From contig JAHWJE010000092.1 in NCBI GenBank assembly GCA_019348575.1, positions 1-6,672 of the forward strand: 6,672 nucleotides of DNA, in the 5' to 3' direction. Source of the DNA: Actinomycetota bacterium. Its GTDB lineage: Bacteria; Actinomycetota; Thermoleophilia; Solirubrobacterales; Solirubrobacteraceae. A program made the translations under genes and the position numbers. The notes beneath the pieces are model-generated. The model made no database searches. It was not told where the DNA came from and saw only the letters and a list, made by a program, of their open reading frames with translations. Shown here piece by piece: positions 1 to 5,912 of this stretch (position 1 is its first letter; the number at the start of each line of letters is the position of its first letter).

Positions 1-291
1 GATCACCTGGAGGTTGCGAGCCTCTGCGTTCCGCCGCACCTCCGGCGAGACGCCGTGCGCGGAGAACACGCACGTGGAACCCTCGGGGATCTCCGATTCC
101 TGGTCCACGAAGATCGCGCCGGCCTTCTCGAGCTCTTCCACCACGTGACGGTTGTGGACGATCTCTTTGCGCACGTAAACGGGAGGACCCACCGTGGCGA
201 GAGCGCGCTCGACGATCTGCACGGCGCGGTCGACCCCCGCGCAGTAGCCGCGCGGCGCGGCGAGCAGCAACTTTTGGACCTCAAAGGACAT
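1..291 (-). CDS. ispH: 4-hydroxy-3-methylbut-2-enyl diphosphate reductase IspH (LytB), N-terminal part, cut by window edge
   Basis: IspH is a cytosolic [4Fe-4S] enzyme that performs the last step of the MEP isoprenoid pathway, reducing HMBPP to IPP and DMAPP. The visible 97 residues carry the family's N-terminal signatures: [17 protein letters not shown] with the first cluster cysteine at Cys17, the EIVHN motif with His46, and the FSAHGV motif with His79. These match the substrate-binding histidines known in E. coli IspH. The window ends just before the expected second cluster cysteine (usually in a DATCP motif), so about two thirds of the protein is missing. The start is ATG at 289-291. No Shine-Dalgarno is visible, but a TACACT hexamer ends 8 nt upstream, so the mRNA is probably leaderless. 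The gene diverges from the exported FN3-type gene. Identification is very secure; the start is fairly secure because conserved residues follow almost at once. Confidence 0.96.
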   Translation of the reverse strand, partial: MSFEVQKLLLAAPRGYCAGVDRAVQIVERALATVGPPVYVRKEIVHNRHVVEELEKAGAIFVDQESEIPEGSTCVFSAHGVSPEVRRNAEARNLQVI

Positions 292-299
292 ATAGGGGC

Positions 300-305
300 A
301 GTGTA
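300..305 (-). promoter_or_regulatory. Putative -10 element of ispH (TACACT)
   Basis: On the minus strand the hexamer TACACT fits the actinobacterial TANNNT -10 consensus. It lies 8 nt before the ispH ATG, so transcription would start at or next to the start codon. No ribosome-binding site is visible, which agrees with a leaderless mRNA. No clear -35 is seen. Preceding bases give the 10-mer TGCCTACACT, similar to two other promoters in the window. Confidence 0.5.
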
Positions 306-349
306 GGCAGCGTGGCGCAGGGGTCGTCGTGCTGCACGTCCATTCGGGG

Positions 350-354
350 GGAGG
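350..354 (+). promoter_or_regulatory. Ribosome-binding site GGAGG that fixes the start of the FN3-type gene
   Basis: A G-rich run with core GGAGG ends 5 nt before ATG at 360. It favours this start over an in-frame upstream ATG at 312, which has no comparable site and would put 16 residues before a normal signal peptide. Confidence 0.75.
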
Positions 355-359
355 GCCGC

Positions 360-1331
360 ATGTACCGCAGTTCGCATCGGTTGGTGGGTTGGATCATGGG
401 AGCGCTGACCCTCGCGCTCGTCGTTCCGGCGCTCGCGCAGGCGCAGAGCAGCCGGCCGGACGTCACCACCGGCGGCGTCGCGCAGCTGACGCCCCAGTCC
501 GCGACGCTGCTCGGCAAGGTCACGCCGAACGGGGCGCGGACGACCTACATGTTCCAGTACGGGACGACGCCGCTGTACGGCGCCATCACGCCTGTCGGCG
601 CGGCCGGAGCCGGCAACAGAGCGATCAACGTGATCGCCGATCTGAGCGGGCTCGCGCCCGCGACGACCTACCACTATCGCCTCGTCGCGCAGAACCGCAA
701 CGGCCTGGTCAAGGGCAAAAACCGCGTGTTTCGCACCCGCCCGCAGCCGCTCGGCCTCGCGTTCGCCGCGACCCCCAACCCGGTCCCGTACAACCGCCCG
801 ACCGTCCTGCACGGCACGCTCACCGGCACCGGCAACGCGAAGCGCCAGGTCGTCCTGCAGTCAAACCCGTTCCCGTACACGCAGGGCTTCCAGCAGGCGG
901 CCAACGTGCAGCTCACGAACCTCCAGGGTCAGTTCGCGTTCCCGCTGCTGTCGGTCCCGCTCAACACGCAGTACCGCATCGTCGTCCCCGGCCAGCCGCA
1001 GGTCGCGAGCCCGATCGTCACGGTCGGCGTCGCCGTCCGGGTGTCGACGAACACCAGCAGGCGGCGCGTTCGCAGGGGCCGCATCGTGCGCTTCTTCGGG
1101 ACGGTCCGCCCCGCGCGGCCCGGCGCGCAGTTCGCGATCCAGACGCTGCGGCGCGGCGCCTGGCGCACGGTCGCCGGCGGGATCACGCACGGGACGCGCG
1201 GCGGCGTGTCGCGCTACGCCAAGCGGGTGCGCATCCGCCGCGGCGGGCAGTACCGCGTGTTCGTGGCGATCGTCGACGGCAACTACGTCTCCAGCGCCGG
1301 GCGCACGGTGAGGATCAGCCGGATCTCCTGA
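360..1331 (+). CDS. Exported protein with fibronectin type III-like domain and basic C-terminal beta domains; function unknown
   Basis: The 323-residue product begins with a Sec signal peptide: basic start (YRSSHR), hydrophobic core at about residues 9-25, and a likely AxA cleavage site at ALAQA near residue 28. Residues about 35-126 look like an FN3-type sandwich, with the usual '[12 protein letters not shown]', 'YMFQYGTT' and '[15 protein letters not shown]' strand motifs. Residues about 130-225 and 225-320 look like two further all-beta domains; the last is very rich in Arg. No catalytic motif, membrane anchor or sorting signal is visible, so it is probably secreted or wall-associated through charge. 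It diverges from ispH and converges on the M28 gene, overlapping its 3' end by 17 bp. Such domains mediate binding in surface proteins of soil actinobacteria, but no ligand can be named. Export is confident; function is unknown. Confidence 0.85.
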   Translation: MYRSSHRLVGWIMGALTLALVVPALAQAQSSRPDVTTGGVAQLTPQSATLLGKVTPNGARTTYMFQYGTTPLYGAITPVGAAGAGNRAINVIADLSGLAPATTYHYRLVAQNRNGLVKGKNRVFRTRPQPLGLAFAATPNPVPYNRPTVLHGTLTGTGNAKRQVVLQSNPFPYTQGFQQAANVQLTNLQGQFAFPLLSVPLNTQYRIVVPGQPQVASPIVTVGVAVRVSTNTSRRRVRRGRIVRFFGTVRPARPGAQFAIQTLRRGAWRTVAGGITHGTRGGVSRYAKRVRIRRGGQYRVFVAIVDGNYVSSAGRTVRISRIS

Positions 1332-2250
1332 GCCGCGCGACGAGCAGGCGGACGGCCTCGCCGACGGCGTCGAGGCTGCGCTGCGAGACGGCGTCGAGGT
1401 CGTCCTGCAGCGAGTCGCGCTGCGGGTAGTCGAAGTCGATGATGTCGATCGCCCGAACGCCGCGCCGGGCGAACGGCGTGTGGTCGTCGATGATCTCGGT
1501 GCCGAGCGCCTGGTCGGGAAAGAGCGATCCGACGCCGACCGCGCTCGCCGCACGGCGCAGCTCATGCCACAGCGCCGCGTCCGAGCCGGCCTCGCGCGGA
1601 AAGCTCAGTCCCTGCTTCTCGGCGATGTAGTCGAGCAGGACGAGCGCCGCGACCTCGCCGTGGTGGCGCTCGGCGTAGGCCCGCGAGCCGCGCAGGCCGC
1701 AGGCCTCGAACGGCGTGCAGCCGGCCGGCTCCTCCTCGCCGTCGAAGAGCACGAAGCGCAGCTCGCGCGCGCCGCGCGGGCGCTTGGCCTTCGCGAAGGC
1801 GCGCGCCAGCGTGACGACGGCGGCCGTGCCCGCCGCGCCGTCGTTGGCGCCGACGAAGCCCTCCGGCACCGCCTCGACGTCGTAGTGCGCGGCGACGACG
1901 ATCGCGGGCCTGCGCCCGGGCACCGTGCCGACGACGTTGCGCAGCTTCGGATGACCCGGGATCGCCTCGAAGCGCCCGCGCGGCATGAGCCGGCGCAGGC
2001 GCACGGCGAGCCGGCGCAGCGCCGGCGACCCGGCGGGCCGCCAGCCGTACTCCTGCACCTGCTCGCGCAGGAGCGCAAACGCGGCGGCGCCGTCGAAGCG
2101 GTCGACGCGCGCGAGCGGCGGCGGCGGTGCGGTCACCGTCGGCGCGGGCTGCTGCGCCTGCGCCGTCGTGCCGCGTTGCTCGTCCGAGCCGCAGCCCCAC
2201 GCGAGCAGCGCCGCGCTCGCCACGAGCGCGGCGAGGATCGCCCATCGCAT
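1315..2250 (-). CDS. M28-family zinc peptidase / glutaminyl-cyclase-like predicted lipoprotein
   Basis: The 311-residue product has a signal sequence with a lipobox-like LLAWGC (Cys20); Trp at -2 is unusual. A Pro/Thr/Gln-rich linker follows to about residue 45, then an M28 domain. Visible metal-site residues are His122 (AAHYD), Asp137 (GANDG), the pair Glu172/Glu173 (FDGEEE, general base and ligand), Asp207 (LLDY) and the conserved His257 (DDHTPF). The final family His, normally in a C-terminal HT-type motif, is Asp279 here (YPQRDSLQDD). Cys178 and Cys184 could form a disulfide. M28 members are aminopeptidases or carboxypeptidases; the DDHxPF motif is also typical of glutaminyl cyclases, so the reaction cannot be fixed. 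The start at 2250 has GGGAG 6 nt upstream and gives a compact signal peptide. An in-frame ATG at 2268, 9 nt after a TACCCT hexamer, is the alternative (317 residues). The gene diverges from the acyltransferase. Confidence 0.9.
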   Translation of the reverse strand: MRWAILAALVASAALLAWGCGSDEQRGTTAQAQQPAPTVTAPPPPLARVDRFDGAAAFALLREQVQEYGWRPAGSPALRRLAVRLRRLMPRGRFEAIPGHPKLRNVVGTVPGRRPAIVVAAHYDVEAVPEGFVGANDGAAGTAAVVTLARAFAKAKRPRGARELRFVLFDGEEEPAGCTPFEACGLRGSRAYAERHHGEVAALVLLDYIAEKQGLSFPREAGSDAALWHELRRAASAVGVGSLFPDQALGTEIIDDHTPFARRGVRAIDIIDFDYPQRDSLQDDLDAVSQRSLDAVGEAVRLLVARLRRSG

Positions 2251-2256
2251 GCAGAG

Positions 2257-2261
2257 CTCCC
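2257..2261 (-). promoter_or_regulatory. Ribosome-binding site GGGAG before the M28 peptidase start
   Basis: On the minus strand GGGAG is followed by 6 nt and then ATG at 2248-2250. It supports this start over the ATG at 2266-2268, which has no ribosome-binding site but could be used on a leaderless mRNA. Confidence 0.55.
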
Positions 2262-2277
2262 GCGCCATCGCTACATG

Positions 2278-2283
2278 AGGGTA
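2278..2283 (-). promoter_or_regulatory. Putative -10 element of the M28 peptidase gene (TACCCT)
   Basis: TACCCT on the minus strand fits TANNNT. It ends 9 nt before the ATG at 2268 and 27 nt before the ATG at 2250. Transcription would start close to 2270, giving either a near-leaderless message for the first ATG or a leader of about 20 nt containing GGGAG for the second. Its 10-base context is TGCGTACCCT. Confidence 0.45.
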
Positions 2284-2325
2284 CGCACCGGCCGTTCGCC
2301 GTCCGCGCACCACGCGTTCGTTGAC

Positions 2326-2331
2326 TACGCT
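2326..2331 (+). promoter_or_regulatory. Putative -10 element of the acyltransferase gene (TACGCT)
   Basis: TACGCT fits TANNNT and ends 8 nt before the ATG at 2340. There is no Shine-Dalgarno in those 8 nt, which points to a leaderless mRNA. Context is TGACTACGCT; a TTGACT at 2321-2326 abuts it and is too close to be its -35. Confidence 0.5.
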
Positions 2332-2339
2332 GCCTCGCG

Positions 2340-3761
2340 ATGGCGCCGCGCCACCTCGACCGGCTGACAGCAGTCGACGCGTCCTTCCTGCACCAGGAGA
2401 GCCCCGTGTCGCACATGCACATCGGCGCGCTCGTGCGAGCGGAGGGCCCACCGCCGCCCTACGACGAGTTCCTCGACTCGATCCGCGCGCGGCTGCACCA
2501 CGTCCCGCGCTACCGCCAGCGCCTCGTGTACCCGCCCGCCTCGACCGGCCGCCCGCTGTGGGCCGACGACACCGACTTCAACCTCGAGTACCACGTGCGC
2601 CACAGCGCGCTGCCCGCGCCGGGCAGCGACGAGCAGCTCACGAACCTCGCGGCGCGCGTCTTCTCCCAGCAGCTCGATCGCTCCAAGCCGCTGTGGGAGC
2701 TGTGGCTCGTCGAGGGCCTCGCCGACGGAGGCTTCGCGCTGCTGTCCAAGAGCCATCACGCGATGATCGACGGGATCGCCGGAGTCGACCTCGGCACCGT
2801 GCTGTTCGATCTCACTCCCGAGGGCCGGCCGCCCGAGGAGGGCCTCGAGCCGTGGACGCCCGATCCCCAGCCCGGCCCGCTCGACCTGCTCGTCGCGGGC
2901 GTCGCCGGGATGACGAAGGCGTCGCTCGGCCTCGCGGCGAAGGCGGTCGGCTCGCTGACCCGCCCCGAGCGCGCGCTGGAGGAGGCCGCGGTCGCCGCCG
3001 AAGGGCTCGGCGAGATCGTCTGGGCGGCCGCCAACCCGGCGCCGCCGTCGCCGCTGAACGTCGAGATCGGTCCCCACCGGCGCTTCGCCGGCATCGCCTG
3101 CCGACTGGCCGACTTCAAGACCGTCAAGAACGCGTTCGGCGGCACCGTCAACGACGTCGTGCTGGCGGTCGTGGCCGGCGCGCTGCGCGAGTGGCTGCAC
3201 GCGCGGGGCGTGCGCACGCAGGGCCTCGAGCTGCGCGCGCTCGTGCCGGTCTCGGTCCGCCACCGCGACACCGAGCACAACGGCGCGGGCAACCGCCTCG
3301 CGGTCATGCGCGGGCCGCTGCCCGTCTACGTCGAGGACCCGGTCGAGCGGCTCGACGTGGTGCGCGCCGCGATGGACGACCTCAAGGAGTCCAAGCAGGC
3401 GATCGGCGCCGAGGTGCTGACGAGCATGCAGCAGTTCGCGCCGCCGACCGTTCTGGCCCAGGCGTCGCGGCTGAACTTCTCCACGCGCCTGTTCAACCTG
3501 CTCGTCACGAACGTGCCGGGCCCGCAGTTCCCGCTCTACGTCCAGGGCCGCGAGATGACCTCGGTGTTCCCGATCGCGTTCCTGCCCAAGGACCACGCGC
3601 TGGCGATCGCGATCATGTCCTACAACGGCCAGATGAACTTCGGCCTGCTCGGCGACTACGACGCGATGCCCGACCTCGACGTCGTCGGCGAGGCGATCGA
3701 GTCCGCGCTCGCCGAGCTCGTGTCGCTCGCCTCGCGCGAGTCGCGCACTCGCAGCAGCTAG
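2340..3761 (+). CDS. Wax ester synthase / diacylglycerol acyltransferase (WS/DGAT family)
   Basis: This family uses acyl-CoA to acylate diacylglycerol or fatty alcohols, forming triacylglycerol or wax esters, usually at the cytoplasmic membrane or lipid inclusions. The 473-residue length is typical. The N-terminus has the usual 'DRLTAVDASFLHQE' segment. The catalytic HHxxxDG motif is intact as HHAMIDG at 139-145, preceded by the conserved PLW at 117-119. The C-terminal half has NDVVLAVVAGALREWL from residue 271, the PVSVR segment near 303-307, and the TNVPGP segment at 390-395 followed by a conserved 'PIAFLPKDHALAIAIMSYNG'-like stretch. All point to a full, active enzyme. The start is ATG at 2340 with no ribosome-binding site but a -10-like hexamer 8 nt upstream. 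The gene diverges from the M28 gene and ends against the S8 protease gene, the two stop codons overlapping. Substrate preference (TAG or wax ester) cannot be read from sequence. Confidence 0.95.
   Translation: MAPRHLDRLTAVDASFLHQESPVSHMHIGALVRAEGPPPPYDEFLDSIRARLHHVPRYRQRLVYPPASTGRPLWADDTDFNLEYHVRHSALPAPGSDEQLTNLAARVFSQQLDRSKPLWELWLVEGLADGGFALLSKSHHAMIDGIAGVDLGTVLFDLTPEGRPPEEGLEPWTPDPQPGPLDLLVAGVAGMTKASLGLAAKAVGSLTRPERALEEAAVAAEGLGEIVWAAANPAPPSPLNVEIGPHRRFAGIACRLADFKTVKNAFGGTVNDVVLAVVAGALREWLHARGVRTQGLELRALVPVSVRHRDTEHNGAGNRLAVMRGPLPVYVEDPVERLDVVRAAMDDLKESKQAIGAEVLTSMQQFAPPTVLAQASRLNFSTRLFNLLVTNVPGPQFPLYVQGREMTSVFPIAFLPKDHALAIAIMSYNGQMNFGLLGDYDAMPDLDVVGEAIESALAELVSLASRESRTRSS
3758..3761. other. 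CTAG palindrome holding the stop codons of two convergent genes
   Basis: Plus-strand TAG at 3759-3761 ends the acyltransferase, and minus-strand TAG (plus-strand CTA at 3758-3760) ends the S8 protease. The two genes therefore overlap by 3 bp, and no separate intergenic terminator can exist; any termination signal must lie inside the neighbouring coding sequence. Confidence 0.95.
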
Positions 3762-5476
3762 CGCGCCCGCCTGCTCGTCCGCCCGTCGACGCGCGTCGAC
3801 AGGTCGGGCTTGGGCGGGACGCCCTCGCGGTTGCCGGCCTTGTCGACGGCGATCGTGTAGTAGCGATAGCGCACGCCGGGCCTGACGCTGACCCTGAGCC
3901 TGTTCGCGCGGGTGCGCTTGATGAGGCGGTAGGGGCGGCGGTTGACCGAGCGGTACAGCTCGTAGACGTCGATGCCGGAGGAGATCACGCCGGCCGGTGC
4001 GGGATCCGTGCCGCGCAAGCGCAGCGTGACCGAGCGCGCGCGGCGGATCCGCGTGCGGCCGGTGACCGTCGATTGCGGCGCGCGGCGGTCGATCGCGCGC
4101 ACGACGTTCACGGCGGCGCCCGCGTCGACGATCCCCCAACCCAGCTCGGCGTTCCAGCCGCTGCCGGCGCGCCGCGACGCGGTCTCCTTCAGCGCGCGGA
4201 TGACGTCGCTCGCGGTCGTGTCGGGGTTGACCCGGCGCACGAGCGCGGCGATCCCGGCGACGATCGGCGCCGCCATCGATGTACCTTCGAGATAGGCGTA
4301 GCGCGAGTCGCCGGCGAACGTCGCCCGGCAGCCGCAGCCGGGCGCCGGGAAGAGCAGGCCCCCACCCGACTCGAGCTCGGTCGCGTTGGCCGGGAACGCC
4401 CCGAAGATCCCGCGCGGCCCGATGCTGGGATCGAAGGTGCCGGGAGCGGCGAGCGAGATCTGCGAGCCCCGGCCGGCGAACGCGGCGCGCTCGCCGGAGA
4501 AGCTCGACGCCGTGACCGTCAGGCCGCGACCGGCCGCGATGTCCGGCCCGGTGCCCGTCGGCTGCAGCAGGTTGGCGGGATCGCCGTTCTGCTCGACGGG
4601 GCTGTCGGCAGCCGCGGCGACGAGCACGACGTCTTTGGCGACCGCGTAGTCGACCGCCTCGACGATCGCCTGCGGCGGGGCGCTCTGCCCGTCGTTGCCG
4701 AAGCTCATGTTGATCACGTGGGCCCCGCGATCGGCGGCCTGCACGATCGAGCGCGCGACCGACCCGTTGCTGAGGTCGCTCTTGATGACCAGCAGCCGGC
4801 AGTTCAGCCCGGCGCCGACGACGCCGACGCCGTTGCCGCCCGCGCCGCAGGCCAGCGACGAGACGTGCGTGCCGTGGCCGTTCTCGTCGCTGGTCGCGCC
4901 AGCGTGGCCGGCGATGGCGTCGTTGTCGATCGAGTCGGCGACCTTTCCGCCGAGATCGGGGTGACCGCCGTCGACACCGGTGTCGATCACCGCCACGAGC
5001 GCGTCGTCGCCGCGCGCGACGTCCCAGGCGGCGGGCAGGCCGGTGCGCGCCACCCACCAGGCAAGCGGCGTGCCCGGAGGCGTGCCCGGCGAGGACTCCG
5101 GTGCGCTCAGCGCCGGGTCGTCGGGCAGGAAGCGCAGCGCGTAGCGATGCTCGATCTCGACGGAGCGAACGCCCGGTTGGCGGCGCAGGATGCGGGCCAG
5201 CGCCGGCAGCGCGAGGCCGCCCGCCGGCCGCACGCTGACAAGACCGATCTGCGGAACCTGTGCGCCGTCGCGGCGCACGGAGTCGAGCGCCAGCACGCCG
5301 GCGGCCGCGCGGGCGCCGGCGGCGGACGTCGCCGGCGGGCGGTCGAGCATGACGAGCAGCCGGCCGGTGCGCTCCGGCGCGGCCTGCGCCTGCGCGGCCG
5401 GCGGCGCGAGCGCGGCGACGAGCGCCAGGGCGAACGCGGCGAGGGTACGACGGCGGATCACGGGGACGGGATGCAC
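3758..5476 (-). CDS. Secreted subtilisin-family S8 serine protease with propeptide and C-terminal beta domain
   Basis: The 572-residue product starts with a Sec signal peptide (RRR then an Ala/Leu core, AQA near residue 30). Residues about 36-115 look like an I9-type propeptide (LLVMLDRPP; PGVRSVEIEHRY). The S8 domain runs from about 145 to 462 with catalytic Asp165 (VAVIDTGVD), His201 (NGHGTHVSS) and Ser400 (EGTSMAAP). The oxyanion-hole position, normally Asn in an AAGN motif, is Asp291 (VAAAADS). Cys381 and Cys383 lie in an insert before the serine. Residues about 465-555 form a basic Ig/FN3-like domain ending in 'YYTIAVDKAGNRE'. The start is uncertain: GTG at 5476 is the first in-frame start after a stop, and GTG at 5461 is a shorter choice; neither has a clear ribosome-binding site. 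The gene lies 86 bp downstream of the DUF59 gene on the same strand. Substrate is unknown; nutrient proteolysis or processing of surface proteins are both possible. Confidence 0.93.
   Translation of the reverse strand: MHPVPVIRRRTLAAFALALVAALAPPAAQAQAAPERTGRLLVMLDRPPATSAAGARAAAGVLALDSVRRDGAQVPQIGLVSVRPAGGLALPALARILRRQPGVRSVEIEHRYALRFLPDDPALSAPESSPGTPPGTPLAWWVARTGLPAAWDVARGDDALVAVIDTGVDGGHPDLGGKVADSIDNDAIAGHAGATSDENGHGTHVSSLACGAGGNGVGVVGAGLNCRLLVIKSDLSNGSVARSIVQAADRGAHVINMSFGNDGQSAPPQAIVEAVDYAVAKDVVLVAAAADSPVEQNGDPANLLQPTGTGPDIAAGRGLTVTASSFSGERAAFAGRGSQISLAAPGTFDPSIGPRGIFGAFPANATELESGGGLLFPAPGCGCRATFAGDSRYAYLEGTSMAAPIVAGIAALVRRVNPDTTASDVIRALKETASRRAGSGWNAELGWGIVDAGAAVNVVRAIDRRAPQSTVTGRTRIRRARSVTLRLRGTDPAPAGVISSGIDVYELYRSVNRRPYRLIKRTRANRLRVSVRPGVRYRYYTIAVDKAGNREGVPPKPDLSTRVDGRTSRRAR
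3785..3800. repeat. Perfect 16-bp palindrome inside the 3' end of the S8 protease gene
   Basis: GTCGAC-GCGC-GTCGAC is its own reverse complement. It could fold as a 6-bp stem with a 4-nt loop and begins 23 nt after the acyltransferase stop, so it could act as a hairpin for that transcript. No T-rich run follows. It also encodes part of the protease tail, so it may be chance in GC-rich DNA. Confidence 0.4.
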
Positions 5477-5527
5477 GTACGCGACAAACCCGGCGCGCGC
5501 TCAGACGATGCGCCGCGCGTGCGGCGG

Positions 5528-5556
5528 GCCGGCGCGCCGGCAGCTGCCCCGGCAGC
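5528..5556. repeat. Paired palindromes between the DUF59 and S8 protease genes; possible weak terminator
   Basis: The 14-bp GCCGGCGCGCCGGC at 5528-5541 is a perfect palindrome. Next to it GCTGCC and GGCAGC (5543-5556) are inverted repeats. Both lie just after the DUF59 stop codon when read on the minus strand. They may slow or end transcription before the protease gene, but no U-tract is present. Confidence 0.3.
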
Positions 5557-5562
5557 GCGGGC

Positions 5563-5859
5563 TCAGAAGCCGAGTGCGAACTTCGCGTCCTCGCTCATCT
5601 TCTCCGGCGACCACGGCGGGTCGAACGTCATCTCGCTCTTGACGGAGTTGACGCCCTCCAGCGGCAGCACGAACTCCTCGATCTGCTCGGTGATCTGCGG
5701 GCCGATCGGGCAGGCCGGCGTCGTCAGCGTGAACGTCACGCAGACGTTGCCGGCGTCCTCCTCGATCCCGTAGATCAGCCCCAGCTCGACGAAGTCCAGT
5801 CCGAGCTCGGGATCGATGACGTTCGTGAGCGCTTCCTCGATCTCTTGCAGCGTTGCCAC
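5563..5859 (-). CDS. DUF59/MIP18-family protein, Fe-S cluster assembly type (SufT/PaaD-like)
   Basis: This 98-residue protein is a single DUF59 domain. Conserved points are the N-terminal 'VIDPELGLDFVELGLIY' segment (Asp16-Pro-Glu), the 'TLTTPACPIG' loop with the family cysteine at Cys50, and the C-terminal 'DPPWSPEKMSEDAK' motif common in stand-alone bacterial members. Such proteins act in the cytosol in maturation or assembly of Fe-S proteins and often sit beside suf genes; no suf genes are in this window. The start is GTG at 5857-5859. There is no ribosome-binding site, but TACAAT ends 7 nt upstream, which suggests a leaderless mRNA. The gene diverges from the STAS gene across 53 bp and precedes the S8 protease by 86 bp. 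Family assignment is secure; whether it is SufT-like or another member is not. Confidence 0.92.
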   Translation of the reverse strand: MATLQEIEEALTNVIDPELGLDFVELGLIYGIEEDAGNVCVTFTLTTPACPIGPQITEQIEEFVLPLEGVNSVKSEMTFDPPWSPEKMSEDAKFALGF

Positions 5860-5866
5860 TCGGGTG

Positions 5867-5872
5867 ATTGTA
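5867..5872 (-). promoter_or_regulatory. Putative -10 element of the DUF59 gene (TACAAT)
   Basis: TACAAT on the minus strand is one base from the TATAAT consensus and ends 7 nt before the GTG start at 5859. This is the best -10 match in the window and points to transcription starting at or beside the start codon. No good -35 is visible at 16-18 bp. Confidence 0.6.
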
Positions 5873-5903
5873 TCTACGGTCCCGGTCCACGCCGAGATAG
5901 GTT

Positions 5904-5908
5904 GGAGG
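5904..5908 (+). promoter_or_regulatory. Ribosome-binding site GGAGG of the STAS gene
   Basis: The run GGAGGAG at 5904-5910 is the strongest Shine-Dalgarno match in the window. Four nt after its GGAGG core comes an in-frame ATC (5913) instead of a usual start codon. An in-frame TAG at 5898-5900 rules out any start further upstream. Confidence 0.7.
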
Positions 5909-5912
5909 AGCC

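Noticed and set aside
312..359. Longer N-terminus for the FN3-type gene starting at ATG 312
   Set aside because: It would add 16 residues before a well-formed signal peptide and has no ribosome-binding site, whereas ATG 360 is preceded by GGAGG at 5 nt.
3..812. 269-codon minus-strand open frame over ispH and the FN3-type gene
   Set aside because: It is out of frame with the clear IspH signature motifs and antisense to the signal-peptide gene; Arg-rich shadow.
2321..2326. TTGACT as a -35 element for the acyltransferase
   Set aside because: It directly abuts the -10-like TACGCT, so the spacing is wrong, and no TANNNT lies 16-18 bp downstream upstream of the start codon.
1480..2367. 295-codon plus-strand open frame opposite the M28 gene
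   Set aside because: Antisense to a gene with intact M28 motifs; composition is Arg/Ala-rich without recognisable domain.
2325..5057. 910-codon open frame on the minus strand
   Set aside because: Also Arg/Ala/Gly-rich nonsense overlapping two genes with clear catalytic motifs in other frames; a shadow.
2321..5773. 1150-codon open frame on the plus strand
   Set aside because: It runs out of frame across the acyltransferase and antisense to the protease and DUF59 genes, encodes low-complexity Arg/Ala/Pro/Gly sequence, and lacks any motif. Long stop-free frames are expected in such GC-rich DNA.
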